From NCBI GenBank assembly GCA_026874595.1, contig CM049314.1:36375229-36439228 (forward strand): DNA of 64,000 nt. The letters run 5' to 3'. Each line of letters opens with the position of its first letter. Position 1 is the first letter of the stretch. Positions 56,001 through 58,689 of this stretch are shown here, piece after piece. The DNA comes from Sipunculus nudus. Taxonomy: Eukaryota > Annelida > Sipuncula > Golfingiida > Sipunculidae. The notes under the pieces were generated by a model. It saw only the letters and a program-made list of their open reading frames with translations. It did not search any database and was not told the origin of the DNA. The position numbers and the translations under genes are program-made.

Positions 56001-58302
56001 GATTTTCGGTCAAGTTGATTTTTGGACCAATGCATGCATCCCTTATTGAGAAATTAATGATTTTGTGTGATTTTCACCATATATGGCAATATTCAAGGTC
56101 AAGGCCACTCTCATAGGAAAGGTCATGACCCCAATTTAGATAAACATCATCCCATAACCCATATCTATGTATTTGCATAATATGAAAGAAATCTGTCCAT
56201 TAGTTTTTGACTTATAATGCTCACAGTACTGTCAAGTAGCAATTTTGGGGATATTAAACAGCATGAAAACAAGTAAAGAATAATAGGTGGCGCCACCAGT
56301 TTCTGAAACATGACAACCCTATCCATGATCTTCGATCAACTTGATTTTGGGATCAATCCATGCAAGTTTTCTTGAGATATTTAAGAATTTGTGTGATTTT
56401 CCCCAAAATTGAACCTATTCAAGGTCAAGGTCACTCTCCTAGTTGAGGTCATGACCTCATTTTAAATAGGCGTCGTCCTCTCACCCATATCTATACATAT
56501 ACCAAGTTTGGTAAAGATCCGTGAAATATTTTTTTAGTTATTGTGTCCAAAAGAAATCTCTGCGGCGGCGCGACCGTGCCTAAACCATAGTATCTCCAGA
56601 CTATGTCTGGCGATACAATTATGCTTTCAAAATATTTTTTGGGGTCGAGAAATAAGAGGGATCCCAAAATTGGAATAAATACGGTATTCCTCATAATTAA
56701 TAAAGGAGACACCAAAAAAGAAGCCTGGTGACCTCTGACCTCTATAAATATGTGTGAATTTTGCCTTGTATCAAAATTGGGCAAGATTTTGTATATGAAA
56801 GTATATATATATATATATATTTTTGTGAAAAATTTCGAAGGTCTGATAAGTATCCACTGTAAATAAACACTGCAGTACTGACATACAAACATTTAAAGTT
56901 CATGATCTTTTTAAGTGCACATATTTCACATATCTGGACAATTTTTACAGGTGTGTACCCATACTGAATTTCAAGCTAACCTGTACCTCCTTTTTTTTAA
57001 CAATATCCTTTTCTGATTGAAATGAAATCCTGGCAGCCTGACAAACCAGTCAGGTCCTGGATCTTTCTAGGGCTGCCAATAATGGACATGAAAATAACTG
57101 GAAAAGAGACAGAGAGAGCGAGAAAAAAAATCTGCAGCTCCACCTCCACAAGTGCCAGGTTTTGTATTAAAACCTGACTGATGGAAGGAACTGTAATGGC
57201 ATTCTTTAATTTAAATTTCATTTTTTCCCCCTCCCTCCAGAGACTTCACTGCAGAATCCATTACCCAGCGAGTAATTCAGAATCAATACAAATGCACAGT
57301 ATACATAACTCCTCACTCCAGGCCATGACCATCTAAACTTGTGTGACAGGATTAATTTATAATGGAACGTCCTGATTTGTGTTCCTCTTAAAAAACAGGT
57401 ATTCTTAAATTTCACAGAATCAAACTTTGTACTTAAGCCTGTTCTCTTGGTGTTGTTCCATTTTTCTTGCCTGGGAAGACAAATTCAATTTCATATGCTG
57501 GTGAAACATACTGCTTCCATGGGGAAACAATACATACACTGTAGAATGGCACCAGGGGGAGCGGTGTATACAGGCACCATGCCAAGCATGGTTGTTTGGG
57601 CGATGACTGGGTGATAATTTAACCAACACCCAGAATGCACCAGTGTCATTGGTTGTATATTTTTTTTGATTGTGCATTGTAAATGTACAATGTAATGATT
57701 ATTTTGTAATGTATAACTTCCTATGTTTTATCCATGAAACTAGAAAGCACTCAGAGACTGCATATATATCTCTGCCAACATTATGGATCACAGGATGGGG
57801 AATATCCCAAGGATCCTGATCAAACTCTGGGGTGTGCTGCATAATACTCTTTCCAATTCATGCAATTATCCTTAATTCCAACTGAGTTCTTTTTAAATTC
57901 AAAACTGACCTGGGGTCTGCCTGAGAGCACCTTTAAATACATTATACTAGCATTTTACCTGTTTTTGTAAAGTTCATGTATTTCTGATTGATGGCACTGC
58001 CATTGCTCCTTGGAGAAATTATGTTAAATTTCCAAAGATTTAGGTGAAAAAAATCAGAAATGACCCCCCTTAGGACACAATTGACATGGTTTTCCTCAAT
58101 TGAAGACCAAACGCAGAAATTTCTGAGGTGTTGTCACAGATGATTTGTGTGAGAACTGTTGTGTGGCACCACCATCAATTATAATATATATTTTACAAGG
58201 TAAATAAGAAACAAACCTGACACATTTCCATGACGGCGGTGAGCTGCTGTCCTTCGTCCCCAGTCGCTTGCAGGCCTTGGAGTAACTGCTGAGCCTTGTT
58301 CA
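1..58302 (-). CDS. TRIP12: TRIP12-type HECT E3 ubiquitin ligase, internal part of gene (partial at both ends)
   Basis: Spliced minus-strand gene. Conceptual joining of the exons listed separately gives an uninterrupted frame of about 918 codons (plus about 25 in a tentative last exon), with every junction in matching phase. The order of recognisable blocks is that of vertebrate TRIP12: [10 protein letters not shown], then the armadillo block ([41 protein letters not shown]), PQELYE, the WWE domain ([12 protein letters not shown]), [59 protein letters not shown] and [19 protein letters not shown]. The human protein is about 1,992 residues, so roughly half is here. In the known family this nuclear ligase ubiquitinates N-degron and ubiquitin-fusion substrates and limits RNF168 in DNA-damage signalling. 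The HECT domain is not in the window. Family assignment is near certain; the terminal exons are not. Confidence 0.95.
808..867 (-). CDS. TRIP12: TRIP12 exon: acidic linker
   Basis: A 60-base exon between acceptor GTGTTTCAG and donor ACGATG|GTATGT, in phase 0. It encodes [20 protein letters not shown]. Vertebrate TRIP12 has an acidic run of the same kind (EDDEDSDDDGSDEEIDES) directly after GRVR. Composition alone would be weak evidence, but phase, order and position fit. Confidence 0.8.
1350..1484 (-). CDS. TRIP12: TRIP12 exon ([22 protein letters not shown])
   Basis: Acceptor TTTACCACAG opens 45 codons in phase 0: [20 protein letters not shown], then [20 protein letters not shown] and GRVRP. 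It is almost identical to the vertebrate segment [43 protein letters not shown]. The only GT that keeps the frame into the acidic exon is CGCCCA|GTGCGT, a weak donor; without splicing the frame runs a further 12 codons before stopping. Confidence 0.94.
1485..2713. other. Intron sequence, no gene seen
   Basis: AT-rich intron of 1.2 kb between the QWKGGP and FFNTHQLK exons. Open frames on either strand here are short and lack splice context. No repeat family member recognised. Confidence 0.6.
2714..2806 (-). CDS. TRIP12: TRIP12 exon ([18 protein letters not shown])
   Basis: Acceptor CCTCTTTCAG and donor CTCAAG|GTATGT bracket 93 bases, 31 codons in phase 0. It reads [20 protein letters not shown], then [11 protein letters not shown]. 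Vertebrate TRIP12 has FPVKVHDFPSG...[15 protein letters not shown]. Confidence 0.95.
3238..3339 (-). CDS. TRIP12: TRIP12 exon ([20 protein letters not shown])
   Basis: Acceptor TATTTTCAG and donor GAACAG|GTAGGA bracket 102 bases, 34 codons in phase 0. It reads [20 protein letters not shown], then [14 protein letters not shown]. It aligns with [20 protein letters not shown] of TRIP12 and joins directly to FQIKVHD in the next exon (human FPVKVHD). Confidence 0.93.
3911..4090 (-). CDS. TRIP12: TRIP12 exon ([23 protein letters not shown])
   Basis: Acceptor CTGTTTACAG and donor TGTCCT|GTAAGT bracket 180 bases, 60 codons in phase 0. It starts [20 protein letters not shown], continues [18 protein letters not shown] and ends [15 protein letters not shown]. 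It matches VSSFEIQHSGFVKQLLLYL...IRLKRFLHVFFSSP of vertebrate TRIP12, helical repeats between the WWE and HECT domains. Confidence 0.96.
4563..4672 (-). CDS. TRIP12: TRIP12 exon ([14 protein letters not shown])
   Basis: Acceptor CATTTTTCAG and donor AAAGAG|GTTAGT bracket 110 bases. It reads [20 protein letters not shown], then [16 protein letters not shown]. Vertebrate TRIP12 has [29 protein letters not shown]. It ends in phase 0. A Harbinger-like MITE sits only 127 bases upstream (4,800-5,148) in the intron. Confidence 0.94.
4800..5148. mobile_element. Harbinger-like MITE with TAA target duplication
   Basis: Terminal inverted repeats GGGTGCTTTTCCATGTAC and (reverse complement of the right end) GGGTGCTTTTTCCTGTAC flank 349 bases. 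Both ends are bordered by TAA (4,797-4,799 and 5,149-5,151), the TWA target duplication typical of PIF/Harbinger elements. Inside, a short palindromic module like TTGCCACGCGGCAAA recurs about five times in both orientations. There is no coding capacity. Superfamily assignment rests on the TIR and target site only. Confidence 0.8.
5255..5333 (-). CDS. TRIP12: TRIP12 exon ([11 protein letters not shown]), GC donor
   Basis: Acceptor TTGCATACAG opens 26 codons plus one base: [20 protein letters not shown], then KWIREQ. It matches NNREKIKGWIKEQAHKF of TRIP12 when joined to the next exon (G+CC gives Ala, then QKF). The donor is ACAAG|GCAAGT: GC instead of GT, the second GC-AG intron in this gene. 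Use of the nearby GT (AA|GTTGAG) would shift the frame. Confidence 0.93.
5472..6925 (-). mobile_element. Helentron-like non-autonomous element, family H5
   Basis: The left end (element 3') has CAAGAGACCC, a hairpin (GACCCaGGGGTC) and GTTCACTCTGT; the right end has ACAGAGTGAACTAA, the same repeat inverted and itself part of a hairpin. Between them are about four copies of a roughly 330-bp tandem unit (e.g. from 5,724, 6,060 and 6,396). Units carry TCATTTAGCAGTCACA, CTGCAGCAGTTCCTAAGA and an AGGTGGCGCCACCT-type palindrome. The last unit runs into a degenerate ACAGTGGAC array. No open reading frame of interest. Confidence 0.7.
7384..7750 (-). mobile_element. Helentron-like element fragment, family H8 copy a
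   Basis: Starts with CAAGAGCACTGCAAGGC and contains two related units with CCTTTGACCTCATTAAATATGCA followed by CATGAAAATCCA. The same module is found at 53,074-53,359 and in two to three copies at 63,469-63,990. No clear right-hand hairpin is visible here, so this copy is probably truncated. Confidence 0.55.
7878..7984 (-). CDS. TRIP12: TRIP12 exon ([15 protein letters not shown])
   Basis: Acceptor ATATTTTCAG and donor CCAAAG|GTGAGC bracket 107 bases. It reads [20 protein letters not shown], then [15 protein letters not shown]. Vertebrate TRIP12 has KSSFLASLNPKTWGRLS at this place. Serine- and proline-rich, probably disordered. It ends in phase 0. Confidence 0.93.
8057..8665 (-). mobile_element. 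Helentron-like element, family H6 copy a
   Basis: Left end CTAG is followed by a stem-loop (TGTTTT...AAAACA), then CCTCCCATCCC; the right end has CCTCCCCTCACGACTGTAATGGGAGGGGAGACAT, a hairpin with the inverted counterpart. The body has three diverged units of about 150 bp, each with the GACCTTGAAGATCCAGGTCAAGG type inverted motif. Related copies are at 32,013-34,265 and 51,192-51,560. Confidence 0.65.
8880..9295 (-). repeat. 54-bp minisatellite carrying repeated splice donors
   Basis: Eight head-to-tail units of about 54-55 bp fill the first 415 bases of the intron after the [10 protein letters not shown] exon. On the minus strand each unit begins GTAAAAACAAAACTGCCTCA or a close variant. The unit nearest the exon supplies the real donor, and most others keep GTAAAA. 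Divergence increases with distance from the exon. Confidence 0.85.
9296..9426 (-). CDS. TRIP12: TRIP12 exon: basic linker ([10 protein letters not shown])
   Basis: Acceptor TTTTCTCCAG and donor GCTG|GTAAAA bracket 131 bases. It reads [20 protein letters not shown], then [20 protein letters not shown] and MGA. The [12 protein letters not shown] block is a TRIP12 hallmark and is a likely nuclear-localisation-type basic cluster. The intron immediately downstream starts with a 54-bp minisatellite whose every unit repeats this donor. Confidence 0.94.
10118..10565. repeat. Degenerate CAAGTC/AAGTCC hexamer arrays
   Basis: Two clusters (10,118-10,235 and 10,480-10,565) consist of imperfect copies of CAAGTC, CCAAGT and CGAGTC. 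They are separated by about 240 bases of unrelated AT-rich sequence. Probably one decayed simple repeat interrupted by an insertion, or two terminal parts of one element. Confidence 0.5.
10712..10919 (-). CDS. TRIP12: TRIP12 exon: serine/threonine-rich linker
   Basis: Acceptor ATTTTGACAG and donor CAGAT|GTAAGT bracket 208 bases. It opens [20 protein letters not shown], in line with GVMHQVKHLAE of TRIP12. It then becomes a low-complexity region with [20 protein letters not shown], encoded partly by AGC/AGT runs. Such linkers are disordered and poorly conserved in the family, so this part is identified by its position and phase. The exon ends with two bases that form Met with the next exon. Confidence 0.9.
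10974..12762 (-). mobile_element. Helentron-like element, family H1 copy a
   Basis: The left end is CTAGACATTTCTTGGCACC with hairpin GGCACCtcaGGTGCC, then GTATCCC. The right end is GTATCCCGACTTTGTCTGGGGATACAA, a hairpin. The body holds three to four tandem units of about 290 bp with TGACCTTGACCTTTGACC blocks, followed by a different module shared with copies b and c (CTATCCAAGATCTTCGGTCA) and a TTATG microsatellite at 12,240-12,275. No coding potential seen. Confidence 0.8.
13211..13329 (-). CDS. TRIP12: TRIP12 exon ([15 protein letters not shown])
   Basis: Acceptor TTCTGTTACAG and donor GGGAAG|GTCAGT bracket 119 bases. It reads [20 protein letters not shown], then [19 protein letters not shown]. 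Vertebrate TRIP12 has [41 protein letters not shown]. The last base is the first base of Gly, shared with the next exon (G+GT). Confidence 0.95.
14391..14497 (-). CDS. TRIP12: TRIP12 exon ([17 protein letters not shown])
   Basis: Acceptor ATATGTTTCAG and donor TCCAG|GTGAGA bracket 107 bases: [20 protein letters not shown], then [15 protein letters not shown] plus two bases. It matches [29 protein letters not shown] of TRIP12, a helical repeat region downstream of the WWE domain. Phase 2 is completed as Ser (AG+C) in the next exon, giving SHIA. Confidence 0.94.
14727..14910 (+). mobile_element. tRNA-derived SINE copy
   Basis: Begins with an A-box-like AGCCTTGTGGTTAATGCCCTGG and a decayed B box (GTTAAATCCC), followed by CATTCCCTCTAATGTCTGAA and CTGGATTATTTCC. 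The same tail order occurs on the minus strand at 60,335-60,482, where the B box is intact (GGTTCAAACCC). The two copies support a short SINE family of tRNA origin rather than a real tRNA gene. Confidence 0.6.
15037..15158 (-). CDS. TRIP12: TRIP12 exon ([16 protein letters not shown])
   Basis: Acceptor CGTTTTACAG and donor TCATCG|GTCAGA bracket 122 bases. After two bases finishing Val it reads [20 protein letters not shown], then [20 protein letters not shown]. The second part matches [20 protein letters not shown] of TRIP12. The donor +3 to +6 bases (CAGA) are weak, but the next exon begins with the expected AGPAVRH, which fixes the junction. Confidence 0.93.
15550..17007. mobile_element. 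pogo/Tigger-like non-autonomous TIR element
   Basis: The ends CAGTAAAACCTGA and TCAGGTTTCACTG are inverted repeats flanked by TA (15,548-15,549 and 17,008-17,009). A CAGT start and TA target duplication are typical of the pogo branch of Tc1/mariner. The left 100 bases contain repeated AGTGGTCTTAAGTC units and the right 350 bases repeated CGGTCGCT units. An (AT)n array lies at 15,722-15,751. No transposase frame is visible in the 1,458 bases. Confidence 0.7.
17010..17079. repeat. (AT)n microsatellite
   Basis: About 60 bases of alternating TA with two TG interruptions, directly abutting the right end of the pogo-like element. It encodes only an artefactual YIYI frame. Confidence 0.9.
17462..17615 (-). 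CDS. TRIP12: TRIP12 exon: second half of WWE domain
   Basis: Acceptor TTCTCTGCAG and donor CACAG|GTAACG bracket 154 bases. It reads [20 protein letters not shown], then [20 protein letters not shown] and [11 protein letters not shown] plus one base. This is the C-terminal half of the WWE fold ([19 protein letters not shown]). It retains the segment AxxQxGExExxLSTxGRVYxIDF that I recall as variably included in vertebrate transcripts. Confidence 0.95.
18087..18158 (-). other. Candidate cryptic or poison exon inside the WWE intron
   Basis: On the minus strand a strong polypyrimidine tract and acceptor (TATCTTTGTTTTCCAG) and an ideal donor (GTGTCAG|GTAAGA) bracket 72 bases. Both neighbouring coding exons join in phase 0. 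In that frame the segment begins with two consecutive TGA stops, then reads [20 protein letters not shown]. Inclusion would truncate the protein before the second half of the WWE domain. Usage cannot be judged from sequence. Confidence 0.35.
18735..19102 (-). repeat. Degenerate donor-like repeat (AGGTGAGATAAT)
   Basis: On the minus strand the intron after the first WWE exon begins GTGAGATAACTATATTGTA. Further variants of RGGTGAGATAAT recur at about 19,030, 18,985, 18,870, 18,850 and 18,735, with weaker traces down to 18,560. They look like a heavily diverged tandem array that includes the donor itself. Confidence 0.55.
19103..19256 (-). CDS. TRIP12: TRIP12 exon: first half of WWE domain
   Basis: Acceptor TCTATTACAG and donor ATAGAG|GTGAGA bracket 154 bases. 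The peptide reads [20 protein letters not shown], then [20 protein letters not shown] and [11 protein letters not shown]. The [12 protein letters not shown] core provides the two tryptophans of the WWE fold, which in the family binds ADP-ribose chains or mediates ubiquitin-pathway interactions. The intron that follows begins with a degenerate repeat of this donor sequence (18,735-19,102). Confidence 0.96.
19624..20981 (-). mobile_element. Helentron-like element, family H2 copy a
   Basis: The left end is CTAGATGTGTCGGAACGACA (stem-loop GTGTCGgaaCGACAC) then ATGCCCCCGCC. The right end is ATGCCCCGGCCACTTTGTGGCGGGGGCAT, a hairpin whose one arm is the inverted copy of ATGCCCCCGCC. Seven or so tandem units of about 180 bp lie between, each with GGTCAAAAGTAGGTCAACCG and AATCAGGCCAATATCTGCAG. 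Confidence 0.8.
21007..21056 (-). CDS. TRIP12: TRIP12 exon ([13 protein letters not shown])
   Basis: A 50-base exon between acceptor TTGTTTTCAG and donor TTGG|GTAAGA. It reads [16 protein letters not shown] plus two bases, matching LVPRSPQELYELTSLI in TRIP12. The phase-2 end completes Gly with the A at the start of the next exon, giving SLIGELLPKLP where vertebrates have SLICELMPCLP. Confidence 0.93.
21383..21450 (-). CDS. TRIP12: TRIP12 exon ([10 protein letters not shown])
   Basis: Acceptor TTGTCTTCAG and donor ATCGAG|GTACGA bracket 68 bases: two bases finishing Asn and then [20 protein letters not shown] and IE. It corresponds to [22 protein letters not shown] of vertebrate TRIP12. It ends in phase 0. 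It is preceded by the intron holding the tandem H4 elements. Confidence 0.92.
21874..24304 (-). mobile_element. Helentron-like element, family H4 copy a
   Basis: Left end CAAG followed by the perfect palindrome TGACCCATGGGTCA and CTCAGCTG; right end TGACTgaaAGTCAGCTGAGCTAA with the inverted CAGCTGAG. About 2.4 kb. The right 800 bases are tandem units with DR1-like TGACCTTTGACC blocks and end in a GGAC array. It is directly followed, after 3 bases, by copy b in the same orientation. Confidence 0.8.
24308..27609 (-). mobile_element. Helentron-like element, family H4 copy b (interrupted)
   Basis: Same termini and order as copy a. A 903-bp H3 element (24,627-25,529) is inserted at the point equal to 22,190/22,191 of copy a. 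Without it the copy is about 2.4 kb. Identity to copy a is visibly higher in the middle (about 26,000-27,000) than at the left end. Confidence 0.8.
24627..25529 (-). mobile_element. Helentron-like element, family H3 copy a, with known empty site
   Basis: Left end CTAGAATACGG then stem-loop GTAGTCGacaaGCGACTAC and GTATCTGCC. The right end is GTATCCGCAAAACTCTGTTT plus TGGCGGATACAA, a hairpin. Two to three 280-bp units carry the GGTGGCGCCACC palindrome. The uninterrupted sequence in the neighbouring H4 copy shows insertion between GAA and TTATTGAG without target duplication. Confidence 0.88.
27610..28492. other. Intron sequence, no gene seen
   Basis: Remaining 880 bases of the 7 kb intron between the H4 tandem and the VIRML exon. 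No element ends or tandem repeats recognised. Confidence 0.6.
28493..28604 (-). CDS. TRIP12: TRIP12 exon: armadillo repeat ([14 protein letters not shown])
   Basis: Acceptor CGTTACAG opens 37 codons plus one base: [20 protein letters not shown], then [17 protein letters not shown]. The donor is CAAA|GTAAAC in phase 1. Vertebrate TRIP12 has [29 protein letters not shown] here. The split codon is completed as Asn (A+AT) by the exon at 21,383-21,450, giving KQNIADTL against human KQNIAETL, which confirms the junction across the 7 kb intron. Confidence 0.94.
29231..29353 (-). CDS. TRIP12: TRIP12 exon: armadillo repeat ([12 protein letters not shown])
   Basis: Acceptor ATTTCTCAG and donor CAGCTG|GTCAGT bracket 123 bases, 41 codons in phase 0. 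It reads [20 protein letters not shown], then [21 protein letters not shown]. Vertebrate TRIP12 has [20 protein letters not shown] in the same place. Introns on either side are under 700 bases, so this exon is part of the tight three-exon cluster at 28.5-30.2 kb. Confidence 0.95.
30039..30200 (-). CDS. TRIP12: TRIP12 exon: armadillo repeat (ANCCQS), GC donor
   Basis: Acceptor AATTACAG opens 54 codons in phase 0: [20 protein letters not shown], then [12 protein letters not shown] and ending NRLTQQ. Homologous to the TRIP12 segment containing [22 protein letters not shown]. The donor is CAACAG|GCAAGT, a GC instead of GT dinucleotide inside a perfect U1 consensus. No GT donor preserves the family sequence, because the next exon begins with the expected DKKS. 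Confidence 0.95.
30606..31897 (-). mobile_element. Helentron-like element, family H1 copy b
   Basis: Left end CTAGATATTTCTTGGCACCG with the GGCACCgcaGGTGCC stem-loop and GTATCCCC; right end AGTATCCCCCGACTTTGTCT then GGGGATACAA. Three tandem units of about 330 bp, each with CAAGGTCAAGGCCACTC and CAGGTGGCGCCACCTG (30,907; 31,235; 31,562 variant). Confidence 0.85.
32013..34265 (-). mobile_element. Helentron-like element, family H6 copy b (interrupted)
   Basis: Left end CTAGAATAAGG, stem-loop TGTTTTT...AAAAACA, TGTCTCCCATCCC; right end CCCACCCATGGGAGGGGAGACAT. Interior matches copy a at 8,057-8,665 except that an H3 element (32,412-34,165) splits it. Confidence 0.75.
32412..34165 (-). mobile_element. 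Helentron-like element, family H3 copy b
   Basis: Same termini as the copy at 24,627-25,529 (CTAG, GTAGTCG stem-loop, GTATCCGCC, right hairpin ending GGATACAA). It contains about five near-identical 280-bp units (phase points at 32,799, 33,080, 33,361 and 33,641) against two to three in copy a. A CGG trinucleotide run lies near 34,092-34,116. Confidence 0.85.
36473..38159 (-). mobile_element. Helentron-like element, family H2 copy b (interrupted)
   Basis: Termini identical to 19,624-20,981 (CTAGATGTGTCGGAACGACA at left; the ATGCCCCGGCC...GGCGGGGGCAT hairpin at right). About 180-bp units with AGGTCAACCGGGACGAAACG. It is split by the H10 insertion at 36,859-37,528. Confidence 0.82.
36859..37528 (-). 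mobile_element. Helentron-like element, family H10, innermost of the nest
   Basis: Starts CTAGAATATTAG and ends AGCCCATCAGCCTATGAGCT then GAGGGCTAA, a hairpin. Two units with GGTCAAGATCACCCATCTTTGAACTTGACC and one GGTGGCGCCACC at 37,169. A GGACAGAC array precedes the right hairpin. No second subterminal repeat is visible at the left, so that end is either diverged or truncated. Confidence 0.6.
38466..38531. repeat. (GA)n purine tract
   Basis: About 65 bases of GAGAGAAA-type purine repeat in the interior of H9 copy B. A related tract is at 35,898-35,934. Its apparent long open frame is an artefact of the repeat. Confidence 0.8.
39090..39954. repeat. Cluster of long poly-G tracts
   Basis: Uninterrupted G runs of 21 (39,090-39,110), 28 (39,642-39,669) and 19 (39,936-39,954) bases. 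Shorter ones lie elsewhere on the plus strand at 36,256-36,269, 44,535-44,550 and 51,577-51,592. Poly-C runs lie at 61,219-61,239 and 63,111-63,133. Exact lengths are likely to be affected by sequencing. Confidence 0.85.
41427..41474. repeat. GGAC tetranucleotide array
   Basis: About a dozen GGAC units directly before the right-hand hairpin of H9 copy B. Equivalent arrays stand at the same element position at 43,217-43,250, 47,427-47,465 and 37,440-37,480, and in H4 at 24,228-24,256, so it is an element component rather than an independent microsatellite. Confidence 0.85.
43542..43634 (-). CDS. TRIP12: TRIP12 exon: armadillo repeat (DVAEQAL)
   Basis: Acceptor CGTTTCAG and donor GCA|GTAAGT bracket 93 bases, 31 codons in phase 0. 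The peptide reads [20 protein letters not shown] then [11 protein letters not shown], matching the armadillo helix of TRIP12 ([24 protein letters not shown] in vertebrates). The following intron, 13.3 kb, is the largest in the window and consists largely of nested repeats. Confidence 0.95.
44045..47580 (-). mobile_element. H9 copy D, truncated and interrupted by copy C
   Basis: Starts CAAGGGACCCATGGGTCAC and CTCAACTG. It breaks at GCTAATATCTTA and resumes after copy C with AAAGATTTTGATCTAATTTT, the order found uninterrupted at 46,965-47,030. It then ends in the ordinary intron without the usual right hairpin. Confidence 0.62.
44914..47512 (-). mobile_element. Helentron-like element, family H9 copy C, intact
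   Basis: A 2.6-kb copy with both ends: CAAGGGACCTATGGGTCACG, CTCAGCTG at left; GGAC/GACA array, GACTTAGAGTCAGCTGAG and CTAA at right. It provides the uninterrupted reference for copy A (junction near 45,751-45,755) and is itself nested in copy D. Confidence 0.82.
47585..49477. other. Intron sequence, no gene seen
   Basis: About 1.9 kb of AT-rich sequence before the MGNED exon. I see no exon, hairpin-ended element or TIR pair here. There are only short direct repeats and a GATAAT-like richness. Confidence 0.6.
49478..49675 (-). CDS. TRIP12: TRIP12 exon: armadillo repeats ([10 protein letters not shown]...FLEK)
   Basis: Acceptor CTTACAG and donor AAG|GTAAAT bracket 198 bases, exactly 66 codons in phase 0. 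The peptide starts [20 protein letters not shown], includes [18 protein letters not shown] and ends AVPVFLEK. It is the most conserved part of the whole window: armadillo helices that in the family form the superhelical substrate or partner platform preceding the WWE domain. Upstream it is preceded by the 8.5 kb intron and downstream by a 5.8 kb intron. Confidence 0.96.
50189..50808 (-). mobile_element. Helentron-like element, family H7
   Basis: Left end CAAGCAAATTCGTGAAATTA then TGTCCCCCGC; right end TGTCCCCCGCATCTGCAGAG then CGGGGGACAACAAG, a hairpin with the inverted repeat. Three tandem units of about 170 bp with a GACAGACAGACA array, ACCAAGGTATGCATGAGAGC and GAATGAAATTGGATAATATT. Confidence 0.75.
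50930..51152 (-). mobile_element. H1-like 5' fragment
   Basis: Contains the H1 right-end order: ACCCTGATCTGTAAACATAA, AAAGAGATCCATGAAAT, AGCAAACAAAGAATCCCCAA, ending TTTGGGGATAGAATCAC. There is no matching left end, so it is a 5'-end fragment. Confidence 0.5.
51192..51560 (-). mobile_element. H6-like fragment, copy c
   Basis: CTAGAATGG, stem-loop GTTTTGTTTTTgcaatcAAAACAAC, then ATCCCCCATCCC, followed by units resembling H6 (GACCTTGGTAGTTACAAC, TTCAAAAGTTATCATG). The right hairpin is missing; a poly-G tract (51,577-51,592) follows. Confidence 0.5.
51715..53050. other. Unique intron block rich in homeodomain-type cores
   Basis: Unlike its surroundings, this block shows no tandem repeats or element ends. 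It contains many TAATTA/AATTA cores (e.g. 52,373, 52,678-52,765), TGATCAGC and GC-richer islands (52,110-52,380). It may be a conserved non-coding region or enhancer; that is inference from its lack of decay-type repeats. Confidence 0.3.
53361..56684. mobile_element. TIR DNA element (CCGTATTTATTC ends), interrupted by H1
   Basis: Left end CCGTATTTATTCTAATTTGG and right end CCAAAATTGGAATAAATACGG are inverted repeats, flanked by TA on both sides. GGTCGAG motifs recur near both ends. About 1.05 kb remain after removing the H1 copy at 54,349-56,618. The interior is less AT-rich than the introns and has no recognisable transposase. Superfamily not assigned. Confidence 0.6.
54349..56618 (-). mobile_element. 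Helentron-like element, family H1 copy c
   Basis: Left end CTAGATATTTCTTGGCACCG with GGCACCgcaGGTGCC and GTATCCCC; right end AGTATCTCCAGACTATGTCT then GGCGATACAA. Six units of about 330 bp, each with CAGGTGGCGCCACCTG or a variant (54,640; 54,962; 55,300; 55,623; 55,958; 56,286) and ATTCAAGGTCAAGGCCACTC. It has more units than copy b, with the same termini. Confidence 0.85.
56900..58216. other. Intron sequence, no gene seen
   Basis: Apparently unique sequence upstream of the KAQQLL exon acceptor side. A short stretch at 57,180-57,430 is less AT-rich. No splice-bounded frame that fits TRIP12 was found. Confidence 0.5.
58217..58302 (-). CDS. TRIP12: TRIP12 exon: start of armadillo region ([10 protein letters not shown])
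   Basis: Acceptor TTGTTTCAG and donor CAG|GTTTGT bracket 86 bases. Two bases finish a split codon, followed by 28 codons that read [20 protein letters not shown] then TAVMEMCQ. This is the conserved opening helix of the TRIP12 armadillo domain, where human TRIP12 has [24 protein letters not shown]. The exon ends in phase 0 and joins LLVMGNE in the next exon 8.5 kb away. Confidence 0.93.
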
Positions 58303-58689
58303 CTGAAACAACAAATTCATCATCTGGTTTACAGGCACAGCTGCACATGGTAGCCCTCCTCTGACACAACATCTTGTTAGTATTCACCTAGCCCATGAAA
58401 TATCCTGATATGTGTGGTTAGTCAGACAATCCAGCAATCAAGTGTGACCAATCAAACATGAATGCAACATGTCCTGAGCCTTTATGGTTTTGGTAGAAAC
58501 TCTCACAACTGTCACTGGTTTTGGTTAAGATTGTCTGTGGAAAAAAAGCCACGTCACTGAAGTGCACAAATGGTATATCCACATGACTGAAATAATTTGT
58601 GCAGAACTGTTATATACACCAGTTGATGTTTGGGAGATGTCCTTGTGGAATGAAGTACCTATCACATTACATATGAAAAACACGCTGCA

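Larger units (their letters stand above)
53074..56900 (-). mobile_element. H8 copy b, interrupted by a TIR element
   Basis: Left part starts CAAGAGTGCATAATACC and has CTTGTGACCTCTATAAATGTG; right part resumes at about 56,687 with GCCTGGTGACCTCTGACCTC and TATAAATATGTGTGAATTTT. The split is the 53,361-56,684 element. The right boundary is uncertain. Confidence 0.45.
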
